Shown: one piece after another, positions 1 through 9,556 of the stretch | Position numbering within the stretch: position 1 is the stretch's first letter | Layout of the letters: every line of letters begins with the position of its first letter | Source of the DNA: Rhizobium jaguaris | GTDB lineage: Bacteria > Pseudomonadota > Alphaproteobacteria > Rhizobiales > Rhizobiaceae | Direction of reading: 5' to 3' | Assembly: GCF_003627755.1 (NCBI RefSeq) | Contig: NZ_CP032697.1 | Span: 248,001-312,000 of the forward strand | Length of the DNA: 64,000 nt | Notes under the pieces: generated by a model | What the model saw: only the letters and a program-made list of their open reading frames with translations | Told to the model about the DNA's origin: nothing | The model's database searches: none | Position numbers and translations under genes: made by a program

Positions 1-657
1 AAGATGTCGATGAACCCGTTCGACGAGATCTCGGTGGAAGAGGCGCTGCGTCTGAAGGAAGCCGGCAAGGCGGAAGAGGTGGTGGTCGTGTCGATCGGCC
101 CGGCCAAGGCCGAGGAGACGCTGCGCACGGCGCTCGCCATGGGTGCCGACCGGGCGATCCTGGTCGAGACCGACGATCAAGTCGAGCCGCTCGCCGTCGC
201 CAAGATCCTGAAAGCGGTCGCCGATGCCGAACAGCCGGGATTGGTCATCGTCGGCAAGCAGGCGATCGATGACGATTCGAACCAGACCGGCCAGATGCTG
301 GCAGCGCTGCTGGGTACCGCCCAGGCGACCTTCGCCTCGAAGATCGAGATCGGTGACGGCAAAGCCCAGGTGACCCGCGAAGTCGATGGCGGCCTGCAGA
401 CGATCGAAGTCACGCTGCCGGCGGTCATCACCTCGGACCTCAGGCTGAACGAGCCGCGTTACGCCTCGCTGCCGAATATCATGAAGGCCAAGAAGAAGCC
501 GCTCGACAAGAAAAGCCCGGCCGATTTCGGCGTCGACACCACGCCGCGGCTGAAGGTGCTGAAGACCGAGGAGCCGTCCGGCCGCAAGGCCGGCGTCAAG
601 GTCAAATCGGTCACTGAGCTGGTCGACAGACTGAAGAACGAAGCCGGCGTGCTTTAA
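1..657 (+). CDS. etfB: electron transfer flavoprotein beta subunit, 5' end outside window
   Basis: This is the beta subunit of the ETF heterodimer, which takes electrons from acyl-CoA and other FAD dehydrogenases and passes them to ETF-quinone oxidoreductase. The reading frame is open from base 1. It begins inside the conserved stretch [19 protein letters not shown], so about 30 N-terminal residues lie before the window. AMP/flavin-binding features follow, such as [20 protein letters not shown] and the C-terminal [12 protein letters not shown]. The stop is 23 bases before etfA, so the two are one operon. The family call is firm. The first ATG visible here (base 4) is internal and not the real start. 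Confidence 0.95.
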   Translation, partial: KMSMNPFDEISVEEALRLKEAGKAEEVVVVSIGPAKAEETLRTALAMGADRAILVETDDQVEPLAVAKILKAVADAEQPGLVIVGKQAIDDDSNQTGQMLAALLGTAQATFASKIEIGDGKAQVTREVDGGLQTIEVTLPAVITSDLRLNEPRYASLPNIMKAKKKPLDKKSPADFGVDTTPRLKVLKTEEPSGRKAGVKVKSVTELVDRLKNEAGVL

Positions 658-680
658 GCCAGGAAAGAGAGAACAACATC

Positions 681-1610
681 ATGACCATTCTTCTTCTGGC
701 CGACCACGACAACGCCAGCCTTTCCGACCAGACCGCCAAGGCGCTGACCGCGGCCGCAAAGATCGGCTCGGACATACATGTGCTGGTCGCCGGCAAGGGC
801 GCCAAGGGCGCTGCCGATGCCGCTGCAAAACTCTCCGGCGTTTCGAAGGTGCTGCTGGCCGAAAGCGACGAACTCGCCAACAATCTGGCCGAGCCGCTTT
901 CCGACCTGATCGTTTCGCTGGCCGGTTCCTACGACACGATCCTCTCGGCTGCCACCTCGACCGGCAAGAACGTGCTGCCGCGCATCGCTGCCCTGCTCGA
1001 CGTCGCCCAGGTCTCCGAAATCATCGAGGTGATCTCATCCGACACCTTCAAGCGACCGATCTATGCCGGCAATGCCATCCAAACGGTGCAGGCAAGCGAT
1101 ACCAGGAAGGTGATCACCGTGCGCACCGCCTCCTTCGCTTCCGCCGCGGCAACCGGCTCTGCCGCCGTCGAGGCGATCCCGGCGATTTCCGATCCGAGGC
1201 TGTCGCGCTTCGTCAAGGATGCGCTGTCGGCTTCCGACCGTCCGGAACTGACGTCGGCGAAGATCATCATCTCCGGAGGCCGGGCGCTCGGTTCGGCCGA
1301 GAAGTTCAAGGAAGTCATCCTGCCGGTCGCCGACAAGCTGGGTGCAGCCGTCGGCGCAAGCCGTGCCGCCGTCGATGCCGGTTATGCCCCGAACGACTGG
1401 CAGGTCGGCCAGACCGGCAAGGTGGTGGCGCCCGATCTCTATATCGCCTGCGGCATCTCCGGCGCCATCCAGCATCTGGCCGGCATGAAGGATTCCAAGG
1501 TGATCGTCGCCATCAACAAGGACGAGGAGGCGCCGATATTCCAGGTCGCCGACTACGGCCTCGTTGCCGATCTATTCGACGCCCTGCCAGAGCTTGATCG
1601 GTCGTTTTGA
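681..1610 (+). CDS. etfA: electron transfer flavoprotein alpha subunit
   Basis: ETF alpha subunit, 309 residues, the normal family length. It holds the FAD. The C-terminal FAD domain (about residues 190-309) is intact: SGGRALGS, then [30 protein letters not shown] and [20 protein letters not shown]. The start follows an AGGAAAGAGAG purine stretch and lies 23 bases after etfB, which fits translation from one etfBA transcript. A strong inverted repeat follows the stop. Nothing is odd in the sequence. Which dehydrogenase feeds this pair cannot be told from the window; the neighbouring SDR and YdiJ-like genes are separate transcription units. Confidence 0.97.
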   Translation: MTILLLADHDNASLSDQTAKALTAAAKIGSDIHVLVAGKGAKGAADAAAKLSGVSKVLLAESDELANNLAEPLSDLIVSLAGSYDTILSAATSTGKNVLPRIAALLDVAQVSEIIEVISSDTFKRPIYAGNAIQTVQASDTRKVITVRTASFASAAATGSAAVEAIPAISDPRLSRFVKDALSASDRPELTSAKIIISGGRALGSAEKFKEVILPVADKLGAAVGASRAAVDAGYAPNDWQVGQTGKVVAPDLYIACGISGAIQHLAGMKDSKVIVAINKDEEAPIFQVADYGLVADLFDALPELDRSF

Positions 1611-1612
1611 AA

Positions 1613-1646
1613 CCGTCGCCCGCTTCCTGACGGGAGCGGGCGACGG
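1613..1646 (+). terminator. hairpin after etfA
   Basis: A perfect 12-bp stem (CCGTCGCCCGCT at 1613-1624, AGCGGGCGACGG at 1635-1646) with a 10-base loop lies two bases after the etfA stop. No T-run follows, so it may be Rho-assisted or an mRNA-stabilising hairpin. Confidence 0.7.
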
Positions 1647-1732
1647 CATCAGGACTGCCAGGAAGTTCTGATCGGGACGTGCAAGAGGCTCACCGCACAG
1701 GGTCGCGGTGTTTTCGCGCTAGGCAGACACTG

Positions 1733-1795
1733 TCATTTGATGGCCACAGAGATCGTGCCGGTATCGATGAAGCCGATCCGGCTAGAGATCGTCAT
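1733..1795 (-). pseudogene. N-terminal scrap of a ProC-like reductase
   Basis: A 20-codon reading frame MTISSRIGFIDTGTISVAIK ends at TGA. It matches the start of pyrroline-5-carboxylate reductase-type proteins (IGFIGTGTI, the dinucleotide-binding turn), here with D in place of the first G. The rest of the enzyme is missing, so this is probably a deletion scar at the end of the SDR operon. The call rests on one short motif. Confidence 0.45.
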
Positions 1796-1982
1796 CATGC
1801 GTCGGCGTCCAGAAGCCGCCGGCCGCGTGGGTTTGACCGATGATCACATCATCGAGGACAGGCGCGTGCACTGGCCGCTTGATGGCATAGGCGGCCGCGA
1901 TGGCTCGCAGAGCGACGCGCCGATAATTTTCTTGCAGCTTCGGCTGTTCGCCCGTTGGCTTCTGACAGTCTGCCATCCCCAT
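1782..1982 (-). CDS. small protein of unknown function downstream of the SDR pair
   Basis: A 66-residue frame whose ATG lies two bases after the stop of the preceding SDR gene, so it would be translated from the same mRNA. It has no membrane segment or signal and contains YRRVALRAIAAAYAIKRPVHAPVLDD. Its last codons overlap the ATG of the ProC-like scrap by 14 bases, which looks like a compact operon cut short. I do not recognise the family. The close coupling is the main support that it is a gene. Confidence 0.45.
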   Translation of the reverse strand: MGMADCQKPTGEQPKLQENYRRVALRAIAAAYAIKRPVHAPVLDDVIIGQTHAAGGFWTPTHDDDL

Positions 1983-1984
1983 CC

Positions 1985-2731
1985 CTACTGCTGAAACTTG
2001 ACCATCGTGCCGCCGCCCGTCGCCTGATCGGTCGGGAAGACTTCCACCCGCGCCACGTCGACGAATACGGGTAGCTCGATGGCATTGCCGATGACCGCCG
2101 CGATATGCTCGGGCTGGATAGGCCGATAGCCGTCATAGAGCACGGCCTGGGCCTGGTTGTCGACAAACGCGGTGCGGTAGAGATCCGTCTGGACACGCCC
2201 CGGCACGACCTCGGTGACGCGCACCGACGTGCCCAGCAGATCGCATCTCAGGTTATCGCAGAAGAGGCTCAGGCCAGCTTTCGATGCCCCATATGCGCTC
2301 ATCGAGGGATAAGGCGCTTGGCCGCCGCTTGAACCGACGAAGATCAGATGACCGCACTTGCGCGCGACCATGCCCGGAAGAACCGTCCGGGTTAGATGCA
2401 TCGGCGCCTTAAGGTTAACATCGATCATCGCATCGATTTCGGCCGGATCAATCTCGTGAAACAACGCCCGCGTCGACAGAATCCCGGCATTGTTGACGAG
2501 GATATCGACTTCGATGTCGGCAAACCGGGCTGCGAATGCGTCCGTGTCACGAACATCAGCCTGTACGGCGATTGCGCCTGACGACGCGGCAAGCTCTTCG
2601 AGGGCGGCAGCATTGCGGCCGATGGCGTAAACTTCAAGCCTCATTTGCCGCAGCTTGAGGACGGTTGCCCGGCCGATGCCGCTCGTGGCCCCGGTGACGA
2701 CGGCGGTCTGGTATGGCAGGCGGTCAGACAT
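1985..2731 (-). CDS. short-chain dehydrogenase/reductase (SDR)
   Basis: Classical SDR of 248 residues, a soluble NAD(P)-dependent oxidoreductase. The cofactor motif TGATSGIG is near residue 12, NNAG near 85-90, the catalytic Ser in VGSSGG and the YGASK active-site motif near 150. The start chosen (ATG 2731, MSDRLPYQ) overlaps the end of the upstream SDR by 8 bases. A longer frame reaching 2773 exists but would run deep into that gene. Two adjacent SDR genes opposite a D-2-hydroxyacid-oxidase-like gene suggest oxidation of a hydroxy or polyol acid. The substrate is unknown. Confidence 0.9.
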   Translation of the reverse strand: MSDRLPYQTAVVTGATSGIGRATVLKLRQMRLEVYAIGRNAAALEELAASSGAIAVQADVRDTDAFAARFADIEVDILVNNAGILSTRALFHEIDPAEIDAMIDVNLKAPMHLTRTVLPGMVARKCGHLIFVGSSGGQAPYPSMSAYGASKAGLSLFCDNLRCDLLGTSVRVTEVVPGRVQTDLYRTAFVDNQAQAVLYDGYRPIQPEHIAAVIGNAIELPVFVDVARVEVFPTDQATGGGTMVKFQQ

Positions 2732-3482
2732 AGATGTAGCCCCCGCTGATAACCACGTTCTCGCCTGTCGCATAGGTATTGCGGCTGCTTGCCATCATGA
2801 CGATCCATTCGGCCATCTCGACCGGCTCGGCTGCGCGGCCCAAGGCGCTCGCCTTGGCGAGTTCGGGCAGGAAGCCGAGCTCCTTGGCGCGGTCGGTGGC
2901 GAAACCTGCAGGCGCGACGGAATTGACGAGAATGCCGTCGGCGGCGCATTCCTGGGCGAACGATTTCGTCAAGGAGACCACCGCTGCCTTGGTGGCCGCA
3001 TAGTGGGCATTTTGCGGATGCGCCTTGAAGGCGTCGACGGAGGTGACATTGACGATCCGACCCGTGACTTCGGGGCGGTTGACGAAGCCGCGCATGTGCC
3101 GCACCGCGGCCACCATCATATGGTATGTGCCCTTGATGTTGATGGCGTTTTCCAGATCCCACTCCTCATCGGAGATCTCGAGGATCGGACGGCGCGGATA
3201 AATGGCGGCGCTGTTGACGAGGGTGTTGATCCGTCCCAGCCTGTCGGCGATCTCGGCAAATCCGCGATGCGCTGTCTCCGCGCGCGCGATGTCGGCCACG
3301 GCCGTCGCCACTTCCGCCCCCATCGCGCGCAATACTTCGGAAGAACTGGCCAGAAGCTCGGCGTTGCGATCAATGAGACCGACCTTTGATGCACCGCGCT
3401 CGACCATCAGCTTTGCGGTCGTCAGCCCGAGCCCTGACGCTCCGCCAACGATAATCACGTTCTGCTGCTGCATATCGTTCAC
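2724..3482 (-). CDS. short-chain dehydrogenase/reductase (SDR)
   Basis: Second classical SDR, 252 residues. Cofactor loop GGASGLG near residues 12-18, NSAA near 90, catalytic Ser in NVTSVDAF and YAATK as the Tyr/Lys pair, then the C-terminal SGGYIYV. It heads a short leftward operon with the next SDR (8-base overlap) and starts 88 bases from the divergent YdiJ-like gene. An in-frame ATG three codons later (MQQQNV) is an alternative start. A TTATCACTTATA-type element in the shared promoter resembles one next to the GntR gene at 6.6 kb, so that regulator may control both directions. Confidence 0.9.
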   Translation of the reverse strand: MNDMQQQNVIIVGGASGLGLTTAKLMVERGASKVGLIDRNAELLASSSEVLRAMGAEVATAVADIARAETAHRGFAEIADRLGRINTLVNSAAIYPRRPILEISDEEWDLENAINIKGTYHMMVAAVRHMRGFVNRPEVTGRIVNVTSVDAFKAHPQNAHYAATKAAVVSLTKSFAQECAADGILVNSVAPAGFATDRAKELGFLPELAKASALGRAAEPVEMAEWIVMMASSRNTYATGENVVISGGYIYV

Positions 3483-3511
3483 CTCGACCGTTTGAATTTT
3501 AATTTCATTTG

Positions 3512-3529
3512 TATGTTATCACTTATATG
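3512..3529. promoter_or_regulatory. possible GntR operator in divergent promoter
   Basis: The AT-rich element TATGTTATCACTTATATG sits between the divergent SDR and YdiJ-like genes. Its complement carries AAGTGATAA, close to the GTGATATGTGATGA stretch just before the GntR gene at 6633 and to the TATCACTTG/CAAGTGATA repeat at 22611. This is a proposed binding site only. Confidence 0.35.
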
Positions 3530-3570
3530 CTAAATTCGAGCGCCGCCACAAGCTATTTTTGGAGAGACCT

Positions 3571-6500
3571 ATGATCCCTCGCCTGACGCTGGACAGAGCA
3601 TTCGAGCCACCGTCGCCCGGGTTCCTCGAGCGCCTGATCGAGCGAGGCTTTCGTGGCGACATCGAAACCGGGCGAGCCAGCGCGATCGTCGCCTCAACCG
3701 ATAACTCGATCTATGAAATCATGCCCGCCGGAGTCCTCTACCCGAAGGACGGCGACGATCTTCGCCTGGTTGCAAAAACGCTCGGCGAACCCGGCTTCGA
3801 AAACATCATCATGACACCGCGCGGCGGCGCCACCGGAACCAACGGCCAGTCGCTGACGCGCGGCTTTGTGGTCGACTGCTCCCGCCACATGACCCGCATC
3901 CTCTCCGTCGATGTCGACAACCGGATCGCGAGGGTCGAAGCGGGCGTCGTCAAGGATCAACTGAACCAGGCAATTCGGCAATATGGACTGTTTTTCGCAC
4001 CCGAACTGTCGACGTCAAACCGCGCGACGATCGGTGGAATGGTTAGCACCGATGCCTGCGGCCAGGGATCGTGCGTCTACGGCAAGACGAGCAATCACGT
4101 TCTCGGCCTGCGCATCGCGCTCACCGACGGGACGGACTGGTGGGCGCGCCCGTCGGACGATCAGGAACTGTCGCGGCTCATCGCCCGCACCGACAGGATC
4201 GGCGAAATCCACAGGGTCGCGCGAACCATCCAAATCGAGAAGAAAGATCTCATAGACCGGACTTTTCCCAGGCTGAACCGGTACATGACGGGTTACGACC
4301 TCGCCCATGTCATGCGCGATGACGGAAGGTTCGATCTGGCCTCCATCATCTGCGGGTCCGAGGGAACGCTCGCCTTCATCGCCGAAGCGGAACTCAATCT
4401 GCTGCCGATCCCGGCGGAAGCTGCTGTCATAAACATCCGATACGATGACTTCAACGCCGCTCTGGAGGATGCAAGGGCGCTCGCCGCGCTGGGAGTGGCG
4501 TCGGTGGAAACGATCGATGAAAAGGTTCTCCGGCTCGCCAAGGGAGACATTGTCTGGTCGTCCATCGGCCGCTTCTTCCCGGACGACGGACAGACGAACG
4601 GCATCAACATTGTGGAAGTCCTCGCAGACGATCGGGAGGGCCTCGCCTCGAAGCTCGCATCGGTTACCGCGGCCCTCGAACAATCGGGCGGCACAGGGCG
4701 AAGAGGGCACACCATTGCAGACCAAGCGGAGGACGTCGAAGCCATCTGGACGATGCGCAAACGCGCAGTCGGGCTGCTGGGCAATGTCGATGGCCCCGTG
4801 AGACCCGTGGCCTTCGTGGAAGATACGGCGGTCCCTCCCGAAAACCTCGCCTCTTACATCCGCGAATTCCGGGCACTGCTCGATGCCGAGGGACTGGATT
4901 ACGGGATGTTCGGACATGTGGACGCCGGCGTTCTGCATGTGCGACCCGCACTGGATCTGACGCGGCCCGAACACGAGGCGCTCGTGCGCCGCATCAGCGA
5001 TGCCGTGGTTGACCTGACCCGGAAATATGGCGGAGTACTTTGGGGTGAACACGGCAAGGGCGTCAGATCGGAATATGTCCGCGAATACTTTGGCGAATTG
5101 TACGAAAGCCTGAATGACATCAAGCGTGCCTTCGATCCGTACGACCAACTAAACCCGGGCAAGATCGCGACCGCCCGCTCCACGCCGCTGATCCGCATCG
5201 ATGAGCCCCCACTGCGAGGGCAAATGGACCGGGTGATCGCCGCGGACGCACGCATTTCCTATGGCAATGCCTCGTTCTGCAACGGCAACGGCGCATGCTT
5301 CGACTTCGAGGCGGACAGCCCTATGTGCCCCTCCTATAAGGGAACCCGGGACCGCCGCTATTCGCCGAAGGGCCGTGCCATGCTGTTCAAGGAATGGCTG
5401 CGATTGCTCGGCGGGGCCAGGGCCAATCCACTGGACGCGAAACGCCTGATCGGATCTGGCGACCGTCTGCTCAGCGTGCCGGTCCGGGTCTGGCACTCGC
5501 TGAACCCCGCAAACCGCACAGATTTTTCCCATGAGGTTCGACAGGCCGTAGACAATTGTCTCGCCTGCAAGGCATGCGCCGGGCAGTGTCCCGTCAAAGT
5601 CAATGTGCCGGATTTTCGCTCCAAATTTCTTGAGCTCTACCATGCGCGCTACCTCAGACCGCTTAAGGATCCGATCGTCGCCGCAATGGAACAGGTCCTC
5701 CCCTGGCTTGCCCGCGTCCGTCGAGCCTATAATGTCGTCGTTCGATCGCGGCTGGGGCAATTCGCCATGAGCTTGCTCGGCCTTACCGCGCTCCCCGAAT
5801 TGCCTACCGTCGACCTATGGCGCGAGCTACGGCGCCGGGGCGTTGAGGCCGCAACGCCCGAAAACCTTCGCGGCCTGCCTGCGCCCGATCGCGCGAATTC
5901 CGTTGTTTTTGTCGTCGATGCGTTCACCAGCTATTATAATCCGGAGCTGGTCATCGCCGCAGTGTCCCTCGCACGCAAGCTTGGTCTCCATCCCTTCGTC
6001 CGGCGCTCGATATCGAATGGAAAGGCGCTCCATGTGCATGGCTACTTGCAGCGGTTCGAGAAGACGGCAAGACGGAACGCCGCAAACCTTACGGCATTGG
6101 CGTCGACCGGCAGCACGCTCGTCGGTCTCGATCCTTCGATGACCCTTGCCTTCAGGTCGGAGTACAAAGACCTCGTCAAAGCGGTACCCACCGTGCTTCT
6201 GCCACAGGAATGGCTGATATCGCTCGGCGCGCGCCTGGGCCAGCTTTCGCGCAGGCAAGGCCTGAAAGCGCGTCTTCTGCTACACTGCACCGAGCGGACG
6301 AACGCCGCCTCGTCGAAGAAGGATTGGGAGGCTGTGTTCGAAAGCGTTGGCGTTCACCTGTCCATTCCACCCGTCGGCTGCTGCGGAATGGCGGGCACAT
6401 TTGGGCACGAGGTCAGAAACCGTGAGCTGTCCGAGCGGATTTACGCTATGAGTTGGGGGAAGGAAATGGATCGCGCAGATGGCGCCGAGCCGCTCGCGAC

Positions 6501-6591
6501 TGGCTTTTCTTGCCAATCCCAAGTGCGAAAGGCCAATGATCGTCGCCTTCGCCATCCGATCGAATTCCTCCACGACCTTCAGCAGCCATAA
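3571..6591 (+). CDS. YdiJ-type FAD-linked oxidase with Fe-S domain (D-2-hydroxyacid dehydrogenase-like)
   Basis: A 1006-residue three-part flavoenzyme, similar in length and layout to E. coli YdiJ. Residues about 45-260 are a PCMH-type FAD domain (TPRGGATGTNGQSLTRGF near 84). About 280-535 is the FAD-oxidase C-terminal half with GHVDAGVLHVRP and WGEHGKG. Then come CNGNGACFDFEADSPMCPSY near 570 and a ferredoxin-like CLACKACAGQCPVKVNVP near 663. A CCG cysteine motif (VGCCGMAGTFG) is near 936. The family oxidises D-2-hydroxy acids such as D-2-hydroxyglutarate and passes electrons on through Fe-S centres. ATG 3571 is chosen because GGAGAG lies directly upstream; a TTG at 3559 is less likely. The substrate here is inferred, not shown. 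Confidence 0.88.
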   Translation: MIPRLTLDRAFEPPSPGFLERLIERGFRGDIETGRASAIVASTDNSIYEIMPAGVLYPKDGDDLRLVAKTLGEPGFENIIMTPRGGATGTNGQSLTRGFVVDCSRHMTRILSVDVDNRIARVEAGVVKDQLNQAIRQYGLFFAPELSTSNRATIGGMVSTDACGQGSCVYGKTSNHVLGLRIALTDGTDWWARPSDDQELSRLIARTDRIGEIHRVARTIQIEKKDLIDRTFPRLNRYMTGYDLAHVMRDDGRFDLASIICGSEGTLAFIAEAELNLLPIPAEAAVINIRYDDFNAALEDARALAALGVASVETIDEKVLRLAKGDIVWSSIGRFFPDDGQTNGINIVEVLADDREGLASKLASVTAALEQSGGTGRRGHTIADQAEDVEAIWTMRKRAVGLLGNVDGPVRPVAFVEDTAVPPENLASYIREFRALLDAEGLDYGMFGHVDAGVLHVRPALDLTRPEHEALVRRISDAVVDLTRKYGGVLWGEHGKGVRSEYVREYFGELYESLNDIKRAFDPYDQLNPGKIATARSTPLIRIDEPPLRGQMDRVIAADARISYGNASFCNGNGACFDFEADSPMCPSYKGTRDRRYSPKGRAMLFKEWLRLLGGARANPLDAKRLIGSGDRLLSVPVRVWHSLNPANRTDFSHEVRQAVDNCLACKACAGQCPVKVNVPDFRSKFLELYHARYLRPLKDPIVAAMEQVLPWLARVRRAYNVVVRSRLGQFAMSLLGLTALPELPTVDLWRELRRRGVEAATPENLRGLPAPDRANSVVFVVDAFTSYYNPELVIAAVSLARKLGLHPFVRRSISNGKALHVHGYLQRFEKTARRNAANLTALASTGSTLVGLDPSMTLAFRSEYKDLVKAVPTVLLPQEWLISLGARLGQLSRRQGLKARLLLHCTERTNAASSKKDWEAVFESVGVHLSIPPVGCCGMAGTFGHEVRNRELSERIYAMSWGKEMDRADGAEPLATGFSCQSQVRKANDRRLRHPIEFLHDLQQP

Positions 6592-6632
6592 CAGGCGCGG
6601 CGGTGGCACTGACGCAAGATATGTGATATGTG

Positions 6633-7397
6633 ATGAATTACATGTATGCTTCTCGGGAGAAATCGTTGTCAGTTATCACGCAGCGCGGCAACCTGGCTGA
6701 GATCGTCGTCGCACAACTCACAAGCCGAATCGATTCCGGCATCTATCCGCCGGGCGAAAAAATTCCGTCGAGCGCGCAATTATGCGAGGAATTTGGCGTT
6801 AGCAGAACGGTCGTCCGTGAAGCACTCACGTCGCTGAGGGTTGCCGGACGCGTCACGTCGCGCCAGGGCGATGGTGTCTATGTCACGGAGCGCGATTCCA
6901 AGACGCTCAACTTTGAGATCAGCCGGATCGAGGACATTCGCTCGGCGATGGAAATTCTCGAACTTCGCCTGGGCGTCGAAATGCAATCCGTTGCACTCGC
7001 GGCTTCACGGCGCACGCCCGAAGCTCTGGCCGACATCGCCCGCGCGTTCGACCATCTGGACAATCTTCAGAGCGAAGACGCCGAGGTCGAAGCACAAGCC
7101 GATTTCGAGTTCCATCTCGCGATTGCCCGTGCAACACGCAACCCGCACTTCCCGCAGTTTCTTCAGGCCGTGTTCAGTGAGATCAGTTTCGACCTGGTCA
7201 TGAAACACCGCCACTCGGCACGCACGCATCAGGCCTATCTAAAAAAGATAAACAAGGAACATGCTGCGATTTTCGCAGCTATCACCCAGGGCGACCCGAA
7301 GGCTGCGAAAAATGCGCTTGCGGCCCATCTCGAAGAAAGCCTCACCAGATACCGGGCAATGCTGAACGAGCCCCAGATCGTGGAAATCGCTGACTAA
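6633..7397 (+). CDS. GntR-family regulator, FadR/FCD subgroup
   Basis: Transcription factor of about 254 residues. An N-terminal winged helix (about 20-85: IPSSAQLCEEFGVSRTVVREAL, then RQGDGVYV) is followed by an all-helical FCD ligand domain (about 95-230) with the metal-binding pattern DFEFHLAIARATRNPHF and a later HAAIFAAI. Such proteins usually repress a neighbouring catabolic operon until an organic acid binds. It lies 41 bases after the YdiJ-like gene, so it may be cotranscribed or self-regulated through the GTGATATGTGATGA stretch in front of it. The start is uncertain: GTG 6630, ATG 6633 and ATG 6642 are in frame and none has a clear ribosome site. Confidence 0.9.
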   Translation: MNYMYASREKSLSVITQRGNLAEIVVAQLTSRIDSGIYPPGEKIPSSAQLCEEFGVSRTVVREALTSLRVAGRVTSRQGDGVYVTERDSKTLNFEISRIEDIRSAMEILELRLGVEMQSVALAASRRTPEALADIARAFDHLDNLQSEDAEVEAQADFEFHLAIARATRNPHFPQFLQAVFSEISFDLVMKHRHSARTHQAYLKKINKEHAAIFAAITQGDPKAAKNALAAHLEESLTRYRAMLNEPQIVEIAD

Positions 7398-7885
7398 CAT
7401 CATTTCCGGGAGCCGCAGTGCGGACGAACAAAAGAGTGTCAAATGGCCACAGCGGCATCGAAGGGACGGGGTGTTTCGTTCCCTGGTTCGAGGGTGGCAA
7501 CGCTCCTGGCACGTCTCGTTACAAAACAAGTTGAGCACGGCACGCCCAGACACGCGGACAAGAGTTTGCCCAAGGTGCTTCCACCAATTTTTCCGCGTTC
7601 GGTCGGCATCATCATGATGCTTTCCGCCGATTCGGACGGCGCCCACGGAGAATATTCCAATTAGAAAAGACCGCAGATGAAAGCGGTGTTTGCGAGCCAA
7701 TGCCTTTTGCTTCCGTCATAAAACACGTCTGCTGAGCGGACTTGTGATATCACTGTCGACAATTGTTCGTACAGCAGGCAAGATGTTCCGTGACGGACCG
7801 GGCATCGGCAGTACCATCATCCGTACGCGAGAGAGTGATAGTTTCCCGGTTCTGATGATGCCGAGTTGAAAAAGAAAGAGTAATT
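7398..7885. other. intergenic region without a convincing gene
   Basis: This 488-base gap separates two rightward GntR genes. The one longer frame (7443-7664) has no family resemblance and no ribosome site, so I leave it out. The last 140 bases hold the adjoining palindromes listed at 7744-7761 and probably the promoter of the downstream regulator. Confidence 0.5.
7744..7761. promoter_or_regulatory. two abutting palindromes upstream of GntR
   Basis: GTGATATCAC (7744-7753) is directly followed by TGTCGACA (7754-7761). Both are perfect palindromes and each belongs to a motif seen at other intergenic sites in the window. They lie about 125 bases before the GntR start at 7886, a sensible place for autoregulation. 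Confidence 0.45.
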
Positions 7886-8632
7886 TTGGAAAAGTTGCGG
7901 AAAGTTGAAAATGTCAGCGGCGGGAAGGAAACCGGCAGCGCCCGCGTCTATAAGAAACTCCGTGATGACATTCTGAGAGTCCTTATCGCACCCGGCACAT
8001 CACTCGATGAAGTTAGTCTCAGCCAGCGCTTCAAGCTTTCTCGTTCGCCGATCCGGGAGGCGCTTGTGCGGCTCTCCGGCGAGGGCCTGGTGCAAATTCT
8101 ACCCAACCGTAGCGTCATCGTGGCGCCCATGGAGTTCGACAAGATGCCGGAATTTCTCGATGCGCTGGATCTGATGCAGCGTGTCGTCACGCGGTTTGCA
8201 GCGCTACACCGCACGCCGGACGATCTCGTCAGAATTCACGAGACTGAGAAAGGTTACGAGCGGGAGGCCGCCAATGCGATCAAATCAGGCGACTCCATCG
8301 ACATGATCGAACAGAACTTTGAGTTCCATATGGCAATCGCCGGCGCCTGTCGCAATTCGTACTTTGCCGACTCCTATCGGCGGCTTCTACAGGAGGGGCG
8401 GAGGCTGTTGTTTTTTCATTTCCAGTATCAAGCTTCGGATTCCAGTTTGACACTTGACGAGATGGCGACGCCCCACCGTGCTATAATTGATGCGATTGAA
8501 AAGAAGGATGCTGATCGCGCTGAGCACGAAGCCCATTTGCACGCGGTCCAATTCAGGGGTCGCTTTATGGACTTCCTGAACCAAAACCTTACCGCCAAGC
8601 TGTCCCTCGAATACAAAACCAACGCTGGCTAG
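7886..8632 (+). CDS. GntR-family regulator, FCD subgroup
   Basis: A 248-residue regulator. The winged helix covers about 20-85 with LSQRFKLSRSPIREALVRLSGEGLVQILPNRS. The FCD domain follows, with FEFHMAIAGACRNSYF and HRAIIDAIEKKD. A TTG start at 7886 behind an AAAGAAAGAG purine run is the only start that keeps the N-terminal HTH; the nearby ATG at 7911 is out of frame. The gene ends 4 bases inside the convergent shikimate-dehydrogenase-like gene. It is clearly paralogous to the frameshifted GntR at 32057 (shared ETGSARV, RFKLSRSPIREALVRLS, EGLV.ILPNRS), so the two ends of the catabolic island carry related regulators. Confidence 0.9.
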   Translation: MEKLRKVENVSGGKETGSARVYKKLRDDILRVLIAPGTSLDEVSLSQRFKLSRSPIREALVRLSGEGLVQILPNRSVIVAPMEFDKMPEFLDALDLMQRVVTRFAALHRTPDDLVRIHETEKGYEREAANAIKSGDSIDMIEQNFEFHMAIAGACRNSYFADSYRRLLQEGRRLLFFHFQYQASDSSLTLDEMATPHRAIIDAIEKKDADRAEHEAHLHAVQFRGRFMDFLNQNLTAKLSLEYKTNAG

Positions 8633-9420
8633 TAACCGAAATAAGAAACCATCAGCGCAATTTGCGAGTCGAGCATCCCTGCACCATATCGAACTTGGCA
8701 CCCGCGTGCAGCTGCGGCTCTTAGGAGTGGCGTTTCTCGCGGCTTCATGACGATGTCGGCGACCATGACCTCGGGCCGCAACTGAGATATGTCGATCGGT
8801 AGCGGATCCGTATCCGGGTGTAGGCCGCAAGGTGTAGCATTCACAAGCAAGTCTGCGTCTTGGAGGTTGGGCTCCGACGCCGTTACAACCAGACCTGGGT
8901 AGCGAACTGAGACGTCTGCAGCGAGCGTCTCTGCCCGCATACGATCAACATCGGAGATCCGTAGAGCTTTGCAGCCGCTTCGCGCAAGAGCAAACGCGAT
9001 CGCCTTACCGGCGCCGCCGGCACCGACGAGGAGCACATTGCGGCCCTGCGCGTCTTTGCCGTCATTCAGCACACCTTGGAGAAAACCGGGGCCATCCATA
9101 TTGGTTGCGACCATTCTACCATCAGGGTCCCGCCTGATCACATTGGCAGCGCCCAGCTCTTCGGCCGCAGCCTCAGCTTCGTCCGAGAGTGCGTAGGCCT
9201 GCTCCTTTAACGGGACGCTGACGACAAGCCCGCCGAGGTTACGCATTCGTTTCATCGCCTCCCAGCCAGCCGCAAAATCTTCTGGACTGAAGTGGACGGG
9301 CACCATGACTGCGTCGATCCCGCGCGCGGAAAACACAGGATTGATCACCTCTGGTGTGCGGACATGGGCGATCGGGTGGGCCAGCATAAAGAATATCTTC
9401 GTCGTTCCCGAAATCATCAT
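8629..9420 (-). CDS. shikimate dehydrogenase family protein (AroE-like)
   Basis: A 263-residue NAD(P)-dependent dehydrogenase of the shikimate/quinate family. The N-terminal substrate domain has HPIAHVRTP and VSVPLKEQA, with the catalytic Lys in PLKE. ATNMDGPGF replaces the usual NTDG. The Rossmann domain holds GAGGAGKAIAFALARSG. Such accessory copies beside a 4-OT gene and catabolic regulators usually work in quinate/shikimate or related ring-acid breakdown rather than in aromatic biosynthesis. It starts ATGATG at 9420 and faces the 4-OT/DadA-like pair across a short intergenic region with a TGTCGACA site. Its end overlaps the convergent GntR by 4 bases. Confidence 0.85.
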   Translation of the reverse strand: MMISGTTKIFFMLAHPIAHVRTPEVINPVFSARGIDAVMVPVHFSPEDFAAGWEAMKRMRNLGGLVVSVPLKEQAYALSDEAEAAAEELGAANVIRRDPDGRMVATNMDGPGFLQGVLNDGKDAQGRNVLLVGAGGAGKAIAFALARSGCKALRISDVDRMRAETLAADVSVRYPGLVVTASEPNLQDADLLVNATPCGLHPDTDPLPIDISQLRPEVMVADIVMKPRETPLLRAAAARGCQVRYGAGMLDSQIALMVSYFGY

Positions 9421-9491
9421 TAGGTGTGCCCTTAGAAACCGATTGCCTTTTTAGCGGATGCCCGCCGGACTATCTTGCATATTGTCTATGG

Positions 9492-9503
9492 AATGTCGAC
9501 ATT
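9492..9503. promoter_or_regulatory. 12-bp palindrome AATGTCGACATT in divergent promoter
   Basis: A perfect palindrome centred between the leftward AroE-like gene (start 9420) and the rightward 4-OT gene (start 9557). It belongs to the TGTCGACA family found upstream of several other catabolic operons here and is a candidate GntR operator for both directions. Confidence 0.55.
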
Positions 9504-9556
9504 AGATATGCAATATTGGTAACGAAAGCCGAATTTGCAGCGCTAGGAGTTTGAAA

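Noticed and set aside
4015..5148. A 377-codon leftward open frame
   Set aside because: Antisense to the YdiJ-like gene; no motif found.
7443..7664. A 73-codon frame in the gap between GntR genes
   Set aside because: No ribosome site, no recognisable family, overlapping frames on the other strand equally open.
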